Source: Delphinapterus leucas (Eukaryota > Chordata > Mammalia > Artiodactyla > Monodontidae). From it: a stretch of DNA of 64,000 nucleotides. Shown one piece after another: positions 46,076-59,500 of the stretch (position 1 is the first letter of the stretch; the number at the start of each line of letters is the position of its first letter). The stretch spans positions 8,454,761-8,518,760 of the forward strand of contig NW_022098043.1 of NCBI RefSeq assembly GCF_002288925.2, given 5' to 3'. The translations under genes and the position numbers were made by a program. The notes beneath the pieces were generated by a model, which ran no database searches, was not told where the DNA came from, and worked only from the letters and a program-made list of their open reading frames with translations.

Positions 46076-47650
46076 TTAATTTCCCATTACAGTGAGTTTT
46101 TGTGATTCTCTTTTTCTAACATTCCACCATCTTATCCAAGATAATAATGGCAATCTCTAGAAGGAATGTTTCTGGCCATATGGCATAATGTGAGAAGCAC
46201 GCAAAATACCAACCTAAAAATATTGTCCCCACCATGTCATCAGGCTTCAAATCCCTCCCATTAGAAGACTGGCTCAAAGTGAAAAGAAGCTCTCAAATCA
46301 CCTTTTTCGAAGCCCTCCCTTGACAGATGGGCATCCGGGGCTCAGAGAGGGAAAGTTCTACCTGAAGGGGTGTCCTCACACCCATGCCAGTGTGCCTTCA
46401 TTTCTTCATGAGTGGGTATCAGTCACTGACACTCTACCCCTCTGGTGGCCATCTTGGACAGCCTAGGGTGCCCAGGGAAGGTCAGCCGTGAGGATGCCCA
46501 GGCCAGGTCGGGCTCCTGATACAGGGAGGGGAAGAGGAAAGGTTTCAACATCCAACACCCTAGGGCCAACTCTGGAGCCAATTTAAAGCACCAAAGGATT
46601 CCCATCAAATGGAATGCAGCCTATCTGGGAAGCAATGAACTTCAGCAGATTCTACTCCTACATATAGATATATCTCCTCTATCTATAATATGCTGATAAA
46701 ATCTTCCAGGATTGGGATGAGCCTATTCAATGAGATAAAGCATGTAAAAAAGCATCGCACAGGCAACGCTCTCAGCGGCCAGGTAATAAACATCCACTCC
46801 CTTTGTCCATTTCATGGCACATGTGCAACTTTCAGGACTTTGAGGGCAGGAAGGAGCCTGAAGCCATCAAATCGATGATCATCATACATTTTAAAAGGTG
46901 AAGAAGTTCTGTGCTAGCAAAACAAACACAAACAAACAAAACACGAGAGGGGCAGATGTGTGTGCTTTGTGGCTGTGACTTGACTCAAATCCTTGGCGAA
47001 TAATCACCAGACCAGGTCGTAAAGCACAGTGTGTGTGGGTGGGGAAGAGAGCACAGTGTTTGTTGGGAAGAGTGGTCCTGAGGCGCCCTCTGTTGTCCAT
47101 TTTGTTCAGGCTAATAGGTGGAAACAAATTTGGCTTAAGCCTGAATTTCCCTTCATCATGGGGGCAAAGTATGTTTCTGGTCTAGTGAAACCGGTCGCTT
47201 CGCACTTTCAGTAATCATATGCTGAGAAATAATCAGTAAGTCCTTACAGACATCTTAGAATGATGGTACGACTGCATACACGAGAAACACAGGAAGAAGG
47301 AACCGACCTGCGGGAGATGGAGAGAGGTGGTGCTCTGGGCGTTATGGATTCAAGGCAGCGATGGAAGGAGTACCTTGTCATGTTACAGTTGCTTAACCAT
47401 CTGACAGGGTGAAAACTGGAACTTAAGAACAAGCCTCGGTGCAGTCTGTTTTTCGAAGAATCAATAAATATTTGGTGAATGCAAGAATGATTCCGTCTAA
47501 ATCCTGTTTGTGTCTACAGTACATACGCTTGATTTCCAGTGCAGACTTGGTGGAAAAGGCTGAAAAAAGGAAAGGAGAACCCTGAACTTGATGTCGGAGC
47601 TTCCAGGTAGAGCCCTCTGCTCTGCCAGTTAGCAGTGGTGCATCTGTTCT
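46076..47650. other. Intergenic stretch between PLA2G2E and OTUD3
   Basis: A few A/C-rich simple stretches (46,918-46,942) and no recognisable exon or repeat. The open frames are short and overlap. Confidence 0.45.
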
Positions 47651-47654
47651 AGAC

Positions 47655-47765
47655 CTCGCTGCTCAGGGAGCTTATTAGAAATGCAGAATCTTGGACCTGA
47701 CCCCAGACCGCCGAGTTAACAAGACCCCCAGGTGACTCGTGTGTGTACACTGAAATCCAAAAAGC
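47655..47765. mobile_element. MER5-type hAT relic
   Basis: Text 'agcttattagaaatgcagaa', 'tcttggacctgaccccagac' and 'acaagacccccaggtgactc' follows the MER5A order. Confidence 0.7.
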
Positions 47766-47779
47766 ACTGATATATGGCC

Positions 47780-47930
47780 ACAGACAGCCTCAGTGTCTGC
47801 ACTTGTAAAATAGAACAGTGACATTTCCCTGGTAGGTTGATTGTAGCAAGGTTTTAATAAATTAGCATGTGTGAATGTACACAAAATAATGCCTAGCACA
47901 TTATAAGCATCCCATAAATGAATGAATGAT
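47780..47930 (+). mobile_element. MIR SINE relic, 3' half
   Basis: MIR core and tail: 'agtgtctgcacttgtaaaat', 'aacagtgacatttccctggt', 'taataaattagcatgtgtga', 'ataatgcctagcacattata'. Confidence 0.6.
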
Positions 47931-47934
47931 AGTC

Positions 47935-48020
47935 ATAATAACAAAAAATACCTAACATTTATTAAGCATTTGGCATTCACCAGGCACTGTTCTAAATGCT
48001 TTATGTTTATTAATTTATCA
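47935..48020 (-). mobile_element. MIR SINE relic, reverse orientation
   Basis: Reverse MIR start: 'acctaacatttattaagcat', 'ttggcattcaccaggcactg', 'ttctaaatgctttatgttta'. It is back-to-back with the MIR on its left, forming a loose inverted pair. Confidence 0.6.
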
Positions 48021-48499
48021 AATGAATGAATGAGTGAATGAATTAATGGCTGAATGAGGCATGGGGACTAAATCAAGGCTGGGGAGGGGACTTTGTTACC
48101 TGAATGTTTCATAGCTTGCGTCTCCAATTTTGATGATAGGATTTGGATGGTTTTTGCTTTTGTTCCCACTTGGCCCCTAACAAAAGCTATGAACCAAGTG
48201 TTCAATTAAATAACTTGCTGAGTAAGCGATTAGAAATCAAATCACATTGGAATTCCAGAGTTAAGTCCAATTATTATTTCATGGACATTCGTCCACTTCT
48301 TTAGGGTTCTTCGCAGCGTCACTGCTGGAGAACTGAATACTGTATTAAATTCCATTCTTTCCCTCAGTACGCTTTCATACAAACCATGCTCCTGGCCCCT
48401 TGCTGAAACCTGGAGACAGAGCTAAATCTGATGTGGCCAACCTATAGACAGACAACACCAATTACTCTACACTGGTAAGTGTCATAATAGAGCTAAGAT

Positions 48500-49215
48500 C
48501 AGGCTCTCAGGACCTAAGGTTCTTCAGCCCTCCGTTCTCCATCCAGCCTCCATCCTGTCCACAATGCCAGCTTCATTTTCCCAGAGGTTGGTTTCCATCA
48601 TATCACTCTTCTGCCCCTGAACCATCAGTGGCTCCCCATTGTCCACCAAGCCCTGGCATTCAAGCTTGGTGTCATCTGCTTTTCCCGCCATATATATATC
48701 TCTGTGCTCCTCGCCACTGCCAGAACATGCCCACCTGTCTTCACACCTCTGTGCGACAGCTTCCTTCAACCCGGGAGCCTCCCTCTCACAGGCTCCCTAT
48801 CACCACATTCCCATGCATGTGCTTTGAGGCACATCTCAAATGCCACCTTTCCCACGTGCTTTTCCACCTGGAGAAGATTTCACCCTCCTCTGAACAGCCA
48901 AGCAATGTGTTTATCCTTTTCTTAGGGATACTTACCCCAGCTATTTGGGCTCTTGTTTTGGGTTCCTATATGGGGAAGGCAGACTGCCCTGGGTTCAATT
49001 CTGTGATCTTGGACCCATTATTTATTTCCTCATGTGTAAAATTGGGATGGGACCATCAGCCTCACTGGGTGGTTTTAAGGTTTAAATGAGATAACTTATT
49101 CAAAGTGCCTGGAGCATCACAGATGCTCCATCTGTGCTAGGTCACTTTGCACTTTTGTCTCCCCTGTGGAATCCATCACATGGTGGACGCTAAATAAATA
49201 TCTGTTTAATTGAAT
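48500..49215 (+). mobile_element. L2 LINE 3' region with embedded MIR
   Basis: L2 text: 'cagtggctccccattgtcca', 'aaatgccacctttcccacgt', 'ggtggacgctaaataaatat'. A MIR-like segment at about 48,955-49,130 ('cctgggttcaattctgtgat', 'tcctcatgtgtaaaattggg') interrupts it. The 153-residue frame at 48,628-49,089 is repeat-derived. Confidence 0.65.
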
Positions 49216-49775
49216 CCACAGACACATGATAATTGTGATTATTTTACAGAAGCGGCATCATACACATGATAAATACTATACTAATTTATTTGAATAGCCC
49301 CTTGGCCCACTACTCTGAGTGCCATTTATCTTAAAACATTTATCTTAAATGGACAAGTGTTTGGAAATCGTTAACCTTCAGTGCCCTGATCTGTTGTCCC
49401 ACAGAGGCAATGAGGTAAAATTGGCTGGAGAGACGGTACATAGCACTCTTCCTGGAGGGCTGTTACCTGTGATGTGTTCCAAGGTCAAAATGCACATACA
49501 GGCTGACTCGTGACACTTAAGAAGAGGTCAGGAGGAACCAGGTATTTCTGATCTTTGGAATTCATTCAGTATGCACAGCATTAGTCTTCCAGTAGCAAAA
49601 GGCACGCGACAAGTGTTTGAAGAAAGGAGTTCCCAGTCCTTCTCCAAACGAATTGTATACCCTTAATAAACTGTCCCAAACACGTGGGCCATCCTACTCT
49701 CCCACTGGAGGGGTTTGCTTATGCTGGTCCTTCGGGCCCAAATATCTTAGCTTCCTATTTCCACCCCCTATCTGC
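49216..49775. other. Intergenic stretch, nothing recognised
   Basis: No exon or named repeat identified. Confidence 0.45.
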
Positions 49776-50035
49776 CCTTTCATGCCTCGTCTAAATGTCA
49801 CTTCCTCCACGGAGCCTTCCTTGATTTCCCTTCTGAACTCACAGCCCTCCTATCAGTACCTCCTTTTATGGCCTGTGTTCTCTTGGGTCATAGTTAACAT
49901 ATCCGCTTTCACTGCTGGGCTGAAAGGTTTTCGAGGACAAGGTCCATGTCTGATTCAATGCCCAGAAATAAAGACTCCAACACAGCACAGGTTCAGTAAA
50001 TGATGGATGGATTCTTGGATGTCTGGATTGGTGAA
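49776..50035 (+). mobile_element. L2 LINE 3' region
   Basis: Typical L2 end: 'gtctaaatgtcacttcctcc', 'acggagccttccttgatttc', 'cgaggacaaggtccatgtct' and 'acagcacaggttcagtaaat'. Confidence 0.75.
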
Positions 50036-50519
50036 TAAATTGAACAAAAACTGAGCATCTTGAGATATCTAAATCCCTCTATCATAGGGAAATTCAGACA
50101 AGCTTCTCCAAGGTGGAGAATTTTTCCTTCTGCCAAGCCAGAATCCATGAATCAGCAAGATTGTTCTTGACCCTATTCAACCCAGAAAGTTCTAAATCGC
50201 TGCATCACTATGGTCTGAGGGCCCACCCTGTCCAGCAGTCCAGTCAAAATCGTATTGGAGCAGAGCATTTCATGACAAATTTTGGTTGTATCTCAAGGCC
50301 AACATGCACTTTCTGTGCATCTGGCAAACAGGTAACTTTAAACCTGGGGGTTTCAACTCTGTTTTCTCCTAGACAACCATAAGCAGTTAACAAGGGGGGA
50401 CACGGGAGCTGCCACTTTCCCTCTTATGGTATCTCAATCTTTGGCACCATAACTTGTCACTCACCCAGAGTAAGCAAGGCTATAGCCTGGAGGAAAATGT
50501 AAATAATAAACTGTGTTCT
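50036..50519. other. Intergenic stretch, nothing recognised
   Basis: No exon or named repeat identified. It precedes the GC-rich unassigned stretch. Confidence 0.45.
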
Positions 50520-51545
50520 CTAATTATCCCCTATGTGGCCTGAGGACACTTCCGCCCTTACAGACTCATCCAATCTCACGGGTCACCGAGACCCAGCCAG
50601 GAAGCCCCACGGCCCCCGGCCCCAGCTGAACCACTGCGGAATGGAATTAAGGAGGCCACGGAAGTCTTCCAACTGGGGGAGGGGACACTTACATCGGGAC
50701 AGCACTCTGGTCCTAGCAGATCTTTCAGAAAGATTCTCAGTTGGGTTAACAGAGTCCAGAGTCTGGGCCTCGTGGGCTCAGGAACTGGATAGCATTTGTG
50801 CACCCAGAAGTCTCTTGGTCACGGAATGAGGCAAAAATCACACAGAGAGGACAGTGCCCAAGGGGGGGTCGGCCCTGCCAGTAGCTGGAGAATTCTTCCA
50901 CCCAGGGTGGTACCGGACACTGTTCAGTGCCAAGATCCTGCAGAAACAATTCAAAGGCTGCTTGATGAGCACAAACATAGACCAAGAGCGAGCAGGAGCC
51001 TCGAGGCCAAAATCATGAGGCCGCGGCGAGGCTGGTGAGATGGCAGCAATCTTGACCTGTGACTGGCCCTGGAGCCCGGTGCGAGCGGCGCCCTGCTGCA
51101 TGGGCCAAAGGGTCCCCTCCCTCTGGTTTTCTGTGGCCGCCCTTCCCCCTCCCGAGGACCTCTTCCAGGTGAGTCCGTGCAGTCACCGCTGCCCACGTGC
51201 GCCTGGGGGAAGATGCTCCCTCCTGGAATGGGATCAAACCAAGCCCCCGAGCTCTAGAGAAACCCCAAGGTGGAAGCCAAAAGACAGCTGCTCTGTATTT
51301 AGACAACTACGAACTATCAGAGACGTTCTTAGATACCAGGCAGAAATCTGAGGGATGGCCCTGCCGGTGTGTGCGGCGGCCATACTCCCCTGGACGGAAG
51401 CTACAATCAGCTACTTAAGCTCAGTGAGACCCCAGACGAGCGCACACTGGAAGAACGTGCACATCTTCCGTGCCAAGGTCTCTAAGGAGGACATTTCCCA
51501 GCATGCTCTCTGTCTCATGCACACGGCGGCCAGACAGTGACAAAG
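50520..51545. other. Unassigned GC-rich stretch between PLA2G2E and OTUD3 ends
   Basis: About 1 kb richer in GC and CG dinucleotides than its surroundings (for example 'ggtgcgagcggcgccctgct' at 51,080 and 'gtgtgcggcggccatactcc' at 51,371). Overlapping frames of 60-103 residues occur on both strands, none with a recognised domain. There is no clear A tail or duplication to prove a retrocopy. It could be a regulatory island, a decayed retrocopy, or sequence just beyond the OTUD3 poly(A) site. Confidence 0.35.
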
Positions 51546-51559
51546 ACAACTTGAAACTT

Positions 51560-54500
51560 TCTCTTTAAACTAGAATTTACTGGTATACAAAACTCCATTT
51601 CATAGATAAAGTGGCACATCTTTGCAGCTTCTATTGCACCGAGTATTGAAGATTAAAAACACAAAAGAAGAAACATTTGGTTTTGAAAACACTGCAAGTA
51701 GCCAAGTACAGTACTTTGGTAAATAAAAAGTAAAATGGTTCAGAGTAACACAATCTGAGGAAAGAAACAACCTGGAGGAAATGAACTATGGACATCAGAC
51801 AATGGTCACATTCCCCCCATCCAGCTCCACAGATAAGGCAAGACTTGCTAAGTCTATGGATCATGACCCCACAGAGGTCTTAAATATCTTCGGACTGCAG
51901 TGAGGACAAGTATAGTGCAATTAGAAAAAAAGAGAAGGTGGCTGAGCCTGTGAAGGCCCCTGTGTTCTCCACAGACCCACCTGCCCTCCTTCATAAAGGG
52001 GATTAACACCCACCAGCGCTTCTACATCAGCAAGAGGAACACGGAGGTCTGATGTCCGACCCCTGGCTCTTTTCTTCTTCTCACGGAGCTCGGTGCTGGT
52101 GGCGGACGCTGGAAGGGGAGCCAGGGAGGCCGAGGGCCCTTCTCCCCAAGGAAAATAAACCATGAGAGGAGCCCACACCCGCATTCCTCAAGTTCTGGTT
52201 GAGGGACCTGCCAGGGGATCAAACCACAGGCGAGGTCTGTGACTGTGCTCAAACAACTACCACAGATGGCTGGCAACAGTGAGGGGCTGGATGTCGAGAT
52301 GCAGAGGATGAGGGGCAGACCACCGAGGTTTCGCCCAGCGGTCATTACCTTCCAGGGCTACAGCACAGCGAGCAGGGGTAGTTCCGGGACCAGGGGCACG
52401 CCCTGCTTAAACCAGAGTCACCACGCAGAAGTCCGCGCTCTTACAGAAACTGTTCTCTACCGGTACCAGCCCCTTCTCAAGTAACTTTGCGAGAATGCTA
52501 AACGTTTTAATCAAGCTACAAAGTAGTCTGAACTAGGAGAGCGAGGCTCTAGAAGGTAATTCCTCAGAGGAAATGGCTAAGAGCCTGAGGTTTTTACAGG
52601 GAACGTTACCTTGGACAGACGCAGCCAAGCAGTCAACGAGGCCCAGCTCCTCCCCGGAGCCGGGCCCTGTGCGCACCTTCTGAGTTCCGTACTGTGCAAT
52701 GCACTTCGCGCCGGGTGCTCAATGTCTCCACTTCAATCCAATTATCCATTCCCCCTCTCGCATGTGACAGCAGAAGATCTGCTATCATTTACACATGCCA
52801 TCGAGATCTTCAACTTAACAACATCAATGGAAAAATACAATTTGCTTTAGAGTCAGAAAAACACGCCTTGTAGAAAGTGCCATTATTAAATCACCTCAGA
52901 ACAACCGTCGGAAGGCCCCAGAGTTTGAGCGACGCCTGTTCTGAAGGCTGAGATGAACAAAACAGTGAATAATGAAAATGTCAAAACACAAAAACTGCAT
53001 CAGACTCTGAGTCTAAAGGTTTGCTATAGATAGAGCCTTGAGGTAAAAAAAGGTGAAGAGCTACACATCTACCCAAAATGGGAGTCAGAGAGGGCCACAG
53101 ATGTGACATTGAAACTACAAAGCTCCACTGTCACGCCATCCACACAGACCCTTCTGGTCAGGGTGAGAGTTAGTCAGCTCTGACTAGGAGCCCAAGTTTC
53201 CTTCAACTGACTGCACATTCGAGTTGAACATCTCACAGAGGTAAAACTGACAGCATTCTATGTGGACACAATAAAACCCAGGCAGTCCAGTTTCTCAGAA
53301 TGAGAGAAACTGCACACTGATGACAGGGACTCACCACGAGCACAGTTCAATGCCAAGTCCATCTGATATCTACCTATTTAACATGGGAGCAGCTCTCCCC
53401 CCTCAGCGTGGCCCTCCCCCCACCCCAGGACAGTATCATTTCAAACCGTCAAAGCTCCCCAGGGAAGCAGGCAGCACCATGAGAAATGACCTACACAAAG
53501 GCCCACTCTAGCTGCCCCACAATGGAGCTCCCACTTCACAAGCCCTCAGAATCACAATAGGTAGGGAAGTGTTTTCAGAGCTTATAAAAGAAACTATAGA
53601 CAAGCTCAACTAACACTTAAGATTCTTCTTTCTGCCACAATTCTTCAACCAGACTTCACTCCTGAAAGCATATTTCCTATTATTGAAAAATTAAATATAC
53701 ATATACATTCTTTCTCTAATATCTCCTGGTGGCAACTATATTAATTCAGAAGTTGTGATTCTATGTTGTTTCAATACATCTACCTCTCTAGTACAAAGCT
53801 GATGCTACTAAAATTTTATTTTGTATTTTGACCTTTAAAAAAATCTTTTTTTAAAATCCATAAAACCTTTATATACAGTTTATAAGACTAGTAAGCAGCT
53901 ATGGACCACAGCCTCATCCCCCTTCTCCTGACCAAAGCTACCGAGACAATCGCACATAACAAACCTCTAACAGCCACAGAGGTTAAGAAAGAGTCGCCTC
54001 CTCCTATGCAGTTCACCTGAGTAACTATACCCGGTAACCGTCACTGACCACAGTCATCCCAGGACTAAACATGCTGGGCCTCCATTTTGGCTGCCAATAA
54101 AGTAGTTCTCAAGTGCCTACCAAGGCAACCAAGTACTACGTGGATTCCATCTACCTCATACTTTGGTGGGACTGAGGCAGTGAAGGCTAAATTTAAACCC
54201 TTAGCTAGAAGTTATCACTAAAGTTGGATACATGTTCCCCATTCCTAATAATTAACATACTAAACACAGACCAATTATAACTGGAAAACTATGAAATGGT
54301 AATAAAAGAAAACTACTGAAGCCATTTGATTAGTTTTTAAAACCACTGTTATTTTACCCAAGAAATGCCGAAGCCTATGATCAGAATTAGGTAATTTATA
54401 AATAAATGTGCCCAGTATTCTTTAGCAACTTTTTAGCAACTTCTAAAACCCAACAGGAAAAAACAATAGGGCCCAAGGCCACCTTCATTAACCAAGTAAA

Positions 54501-56515
54501 TAAAGCGATCCTACTACTTCTGACAATGGGTCTCCCTCAAGCTATTTCTGACTCCTAATTCTGCTGAATTTCTGGTACACAATCAGTCTTTCTGAGGGGA
54601 TCTGGTCTCCTGTACTCTCACAGTACAAAACAGACAAAAAAGAGTGCTCACTCAGAAATGCTCAGCCAGAGTCAGGAGCGTGCCCAGAGTTAAAAGCCAA
54701 GAGAACAGATCCTGAAGCACTGGACCTCACTCCCTTGGAGACAGTGAGACAACGGAGACCCCTCACTTGTCTGGACTGAGTACTAGAGGCTCTAACTCAG
54801 GACTCCGCAATGTGCAAAGAAAAAATGCTGTGCAGTTTCTAAATCTGCTACATATTACGATGTACTGTACCAGGATGTTCTGGGAGCACTTCCAAGAGAC
54901 TACTGATGCTCCAACCACAAAAAGTCACCAAAGTCAAACAAACAAAAAATTAAAATACATCACCAAAACCACAGAAAGCAAATCACCTGCTGATAAAGAC
55001 AATCCAATGAATCCAAGGCCAGCCCACACAATGATATGTCTATACGTGTCAAAACCTTTTTATAGTTTTTCCCTTTGCCTCGGAACTCTGATAATTTTGA
55101 AATTTGGGATGGGGGAGGTAACTAATAATTTACCTTTTGATTCAGCATACATTATTTCTCCAAATATTAGGTCCCCAAAAGGCAAAGAGAGTCCAAGATT
55201 GGCCACTTCGTACATTCCAGTTTTAAAGTTCACATTCACCTAATTCGGTTTGAGGAATGAAATCTCTCCACCACCCAAATCTATTTCAGCACTGTGGAGT
55301 CATTTGAAGGCCTCAGCCAAAGTAAGTTCTCTGCCCTGCTAGTCTAACCTAAGTCACTGACAACTTCTGGAGGGTGCTGGAGAGTGTTCTGAACAGCAAA
55401 ATCCCCAAACAGGGCTTAACTAAAAAGAAGTTAAGTGCAGCATTTTATGGGATTTCATTTTCACAATACTAAGAAAATTCAGCGAAGGGTCAAGTTACCT
55501 TTTATCTCTCTGAAGGCATCTTTCTAAATCCAGAATAGTAAGGAAGAAAAGACACTTACTTACTTAAAATGTGAACGTGAAAAGCCTTAGAAATCCTTCC
55601 AGACACCCCCAACCCCCCCACCCCAAATCAATTACCTCTTCAGACTTCTTCCTGAGCAAAATCTCAGGACTCTCTTGACTTCTGCCTTTACAACTATGGC
55701 TTCTGCGCTCCACGCTATCAGAATCCCAGAACTGTATCATAAGCACTGATGATACACTGTCTTCTCGTTGTCAAGAAACAAGTACAAACTACTCAGCAAC
55801 ACTACAGATTTTCCAGCAAAGCCCAGGCCTAATTAACAGTCTGGCCTATTTATCATATGGCTTGAGTGCAAACGAACCAACAGCACCTGCATCCCATCTG
55901 AGCATCAGAATCAGGAAGAAGAGAAACGCAGCTGTTTAATTTCCACCCTGACTACAGGCCACAACCTTCACATCCTATTACTTTGGGAAAACACTTCCTG
56001 AATTATTTTCTGATTAACTTGCATTAGAAGAAGGTTAATTCTAAACATGTACCTGAGTTGGACATCATTTATAAACTATCCTGCGTATGAATGTCTGTTT
56101 GAAAATGAAAGAGAAACAAAGGAAACTTGTCATTCTGAATTTCTAGCAATTAATCTAAACTACTTCATGAACAATTACAGTGAAACCCCGAGTGTTAAGG
56201 AAAGATCACGGGGTCACCGAACTCCGATTTTCAGGGCAAATAAAACCACACTTAAAAAGGTTTTTTTTGACCTAACTATCCACCCCTAAAAGTCGATATT
56301 TTAATTATGGAACATGAATGGCTTCACTGCACTTTCATTAAATAAGACACATCACTGACAAAACTGAACAAAAAAGGAGGCAGCTTGAAGGAAACTAACT
56401 CAGTGTGTGATTCTGTGGGTTGAGTTTCGTTTTGTAAAAGGATGGCCTCGCTGGAAAGCCTGGCACACGGCCCTCCGCTTTCCATTCCCTTCTCACAACT
56501 CCCAGGAGGCCAGAG
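51560..56515 (-). other. OTUD3: OTUD3 long 3' UTR (inferred extent)
   Basis: About 5 kb directly downstream of the OTUD3 stop, with no recognisable SINE, L1, MIR or LTR. That is striking in a window where almost everything else is repeat. From memory the human OTUD3 mRNA also has a long 3' UTR. The distal end is inferred from the candidate poly(A) signal at 51,576-51,581. The short frames on both strands in this interval are not genes. Confidence 0.55.
51576..51581 (-). terminator. OTUD3: Candidate OTUD3 polyadenylation signal (AGTAAA)
   Basis: The - strand reads agtaaa here, a known weak variant of the canonical signal. About 25-45 bases downstream on the - strand is a T/G-rich stretch ('gttgtctttgtcactgtctg', about 51,531-51,550), as expected of a downstream element. 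No canonical aataaa was found nearby on the - strand. Other sites are possible. Confidence 0.35.
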
Positions 56516-59500
56516 TCAGATGTTGAGAGCCGCGAAAGTCTTCACCAAGGTGACCTGGGTGCTCGCGTCTGCTTCACTTCTGTTGTTGTCCCTGTGGCTA
56601 CTCCTGCTCTCCAGGGCTTTGTGACGGTGCCTCTCCTCCTGTCGTTTCTTCTTCTCTAGTCGCTGCTGTTCTCGCCTCTGTTTGTTCGTGACCTGAAAGA
56701 GAAGACTGCCACCTGAGTCGCCTGCACGGGGACACAGGCTGCACCAGTGGACGGGAAATGCAGGGCTGACAGATGCAAAGGGTACAGACTGCCTTTCAAC
56801 GAGAACAGAGAAAACCCACCTAACAGACCAAAAATGATTTATTTCCCATTACTGCTCAAATTTACATTTAACTTTATACCCTCTTGCTGAGCTAGCAAAC
56901 GAAATCAATTCCATTCTCCTCATAAACCAATTCAAAATGACCTAAAGAAACATTAACCCTAGTCCAGCAGGAGGTAACACTCAAATATGCCACAGGATGC
57001 CTTCCTGTACATAATTTATTGCCCCAGGGGATCCTAACAAAATCCTCGGAAGCTTATCACATCTTAGCCTCTGCCTGTGACCTTTTACATTACCGTTGCA
57101 TTCTGAGTTCAGAATTTCCTGGTGAAAGTCTTTACGATAAGTTCCAAATTCAGTAAAATTAATGGTGTCATATACTACTTGTGGGAGTGGGGTTGGGAAG
57201 GGAGCAGTACAACCTTTCGGGGAAGCATTTGACAATTTACCAAAAGACCTTAAAAAGATTCAAATATCCATGCCCTTTAACCTGTTAATTCCTCTTCTGG
57301 GATTCTAGCCAAGCAAATAATGCAAAATACTAAGACTTATACACAAAGATGTTCACTGAAGGTGATGGTATTTACAAAAAAATGGGATTCAATCACATGG
57401 GTTAGCATGGAAAGCACCCACACACGCAGTAATGTTAGGCAGGAAATGGAGCCGATCCGCGTGTATGAGTATGAATTCACAGTATACTTCCTTCTAGCCA
57501 TCACTGCAAAGTCCAGGAGGACAAAGTGAGGTCTTCCTTCCACTTCATGATATACCCTCATGCACTCCCTGTATCTCCTACAGTAACCACTTTCATAGAT
57601 CAAGAGAAAATCACACACTAAATTGAGCTCCAAGTTCCCTCCACGCCACCGAATTACAGCAGCCCACCATTTGCCCTTGCAGCCCCATCTTTCCTACCTT
57701 TGGGAGGTGATTTTTATTTGCTTTGTTTTCTTCACTAGGGCTGGCCCGAGACTTATCGTTTTCAGTTCTGCCTTCATTTAAGCCCTGATTTCCAAAGATT
57801 CTGGTGCCACTGCCACCCTCCTCCCATAAAGGGTCACACTGCTTCAGCACTCGGCCACTGGACTCAAGGTTCTCCTCTGCATCTTCCGAAGAAAGATATT
57901 TTGTTAAATTGAAAACCTAAGATAGTCACACAGTGCGATTACTGTTAAATGACTCCAAAATTACCCGGGTCCCTAGATCACTGGCATTTGGAGAGCAAGT
58001 TTCCTTGAGGCAAAATTCTAATATCAAGTCAATGCAGTGGGGAACATAAGGAAAAAATAATTGGTAGAAATCGGAAGATCAATTTTAACATAACCTGTTG
58101 ACCACCAGTCATCTCATCAGCTTCCTACCAGCTGAGTGCTTTGTTCCGTTAGATTAAACCACTTTTTAACATGAATTTTTAGGGGGAAATCTTTCATTTG
58201 TACCCAAAAACCAGAAAGGAAACAAGCTCTAAAGCTGTGCTCTCCAATACAGTAGCTACGAGCCACACGCAGCTATTTAAATTAAAATTAAATAAAGTTA
58301 AATAAAATTTTAAACTTAGTTCCTCAGTCAGTCTCGCTTAGCCACATGTCAAGTACATACCATATGGGATAGCACAGACACTGCACAGCATTATTTTAAA
58401 ATCACAAAGACCAAGTTACTTACAGCTTTCTAAGAAGGCATAGCAAATATGTAAGGAGGATAATAAAATACCCAATTAGAAAACTATAATGCCAGGAACA
58501 GTATGTGGCACATAATGTCTGGCAATAAATATTGAAATCATTTAAAATAAATAACTTGAGAAAACAGTTCATTGTTAACAACTTCTTTCCTTCCTCTGAA
58601 TCACAGAATTAAACTCAGTTCAAGCAAAAAGAAATTCTGAATTATCACCAGTTGACAGGTGCCAGTAATTTAAATATTTCCACTAGAAAAATAATTTTTC
58701 TCTCCATTCCATTTCAATGATCATTTTGGTATTATAACGGGATCTTATTTCTAAAAGGCTAAAGTCTTCCCTGACATTTTGCATTCCTCCAAAACTGAGC
58801 AAGGTGGACTTTCCATGCATTCCCCTAGCAGCCTGTACCCACACTTCATTATGTCTTATTATACCAATTTACTTATCTCTCTCCACCAAGCCCCTCCCCA
58901 CCCCAGACTATACTCTTTCTGACACAGGGCTGGCACCTAGTAAAAAACACCTGCATATATAAAGCTGCTGAATGAATAAATAACAATATAATTATTACCT
59001 GTCACTTGATTAAAAATAAGTATTTGGAAAATCACCAACATAATCATTTTGAAACCTTATAAATATCAATCATGGACTTACTATTTCTTTTCCCCTGGTT
59101 CATCTGAAGCATGGCAATTATCGCAGATTCAATATTATAATTTTCAGCTTCCAGGTTCTGGACTATCAAATTAAAATCCTATGAAAGAAACAAAGGAACA
59201 AATCAAGACTCTGGGTATGCTTTTCTACCTACCTCTACATCAATAACCTGACAAACAATTTTATAAACTTTTGCATGTAAAAGTGTAAGTGGACTCAAGC
59301 AATGTGCAGTCTATTCCTTAGAATGTTAATAAAAAGCAACCTATTCTAAAAATAAACAAAAGTATGTCATTGAGGCAAGGTTTCAAGACCTTCCATTTAG
59401 AACATGTCTTAATTTTCCGTAAGGTTAATCACCTGAAATAACCATTTAATAAAATGAATTCTTATAAAACCGCACTAGTCAGAAAATAATAAACCCACAT

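Noticed and set aside
48628..49089. 153-residue open frame near the L2 and MIR cluster
   Set aside because: Its sequence is L2 and MIR text in order; no gene is implied.
51040..51540. Frames such as 51,040-51,351 and 51,355-51,540 as possible small genes
   Set aside because: No homology I recognise, no conserved start context or splice sites, and overlapping frames of similar length on the other strand. Left as an unassigned GC-rich stretch.
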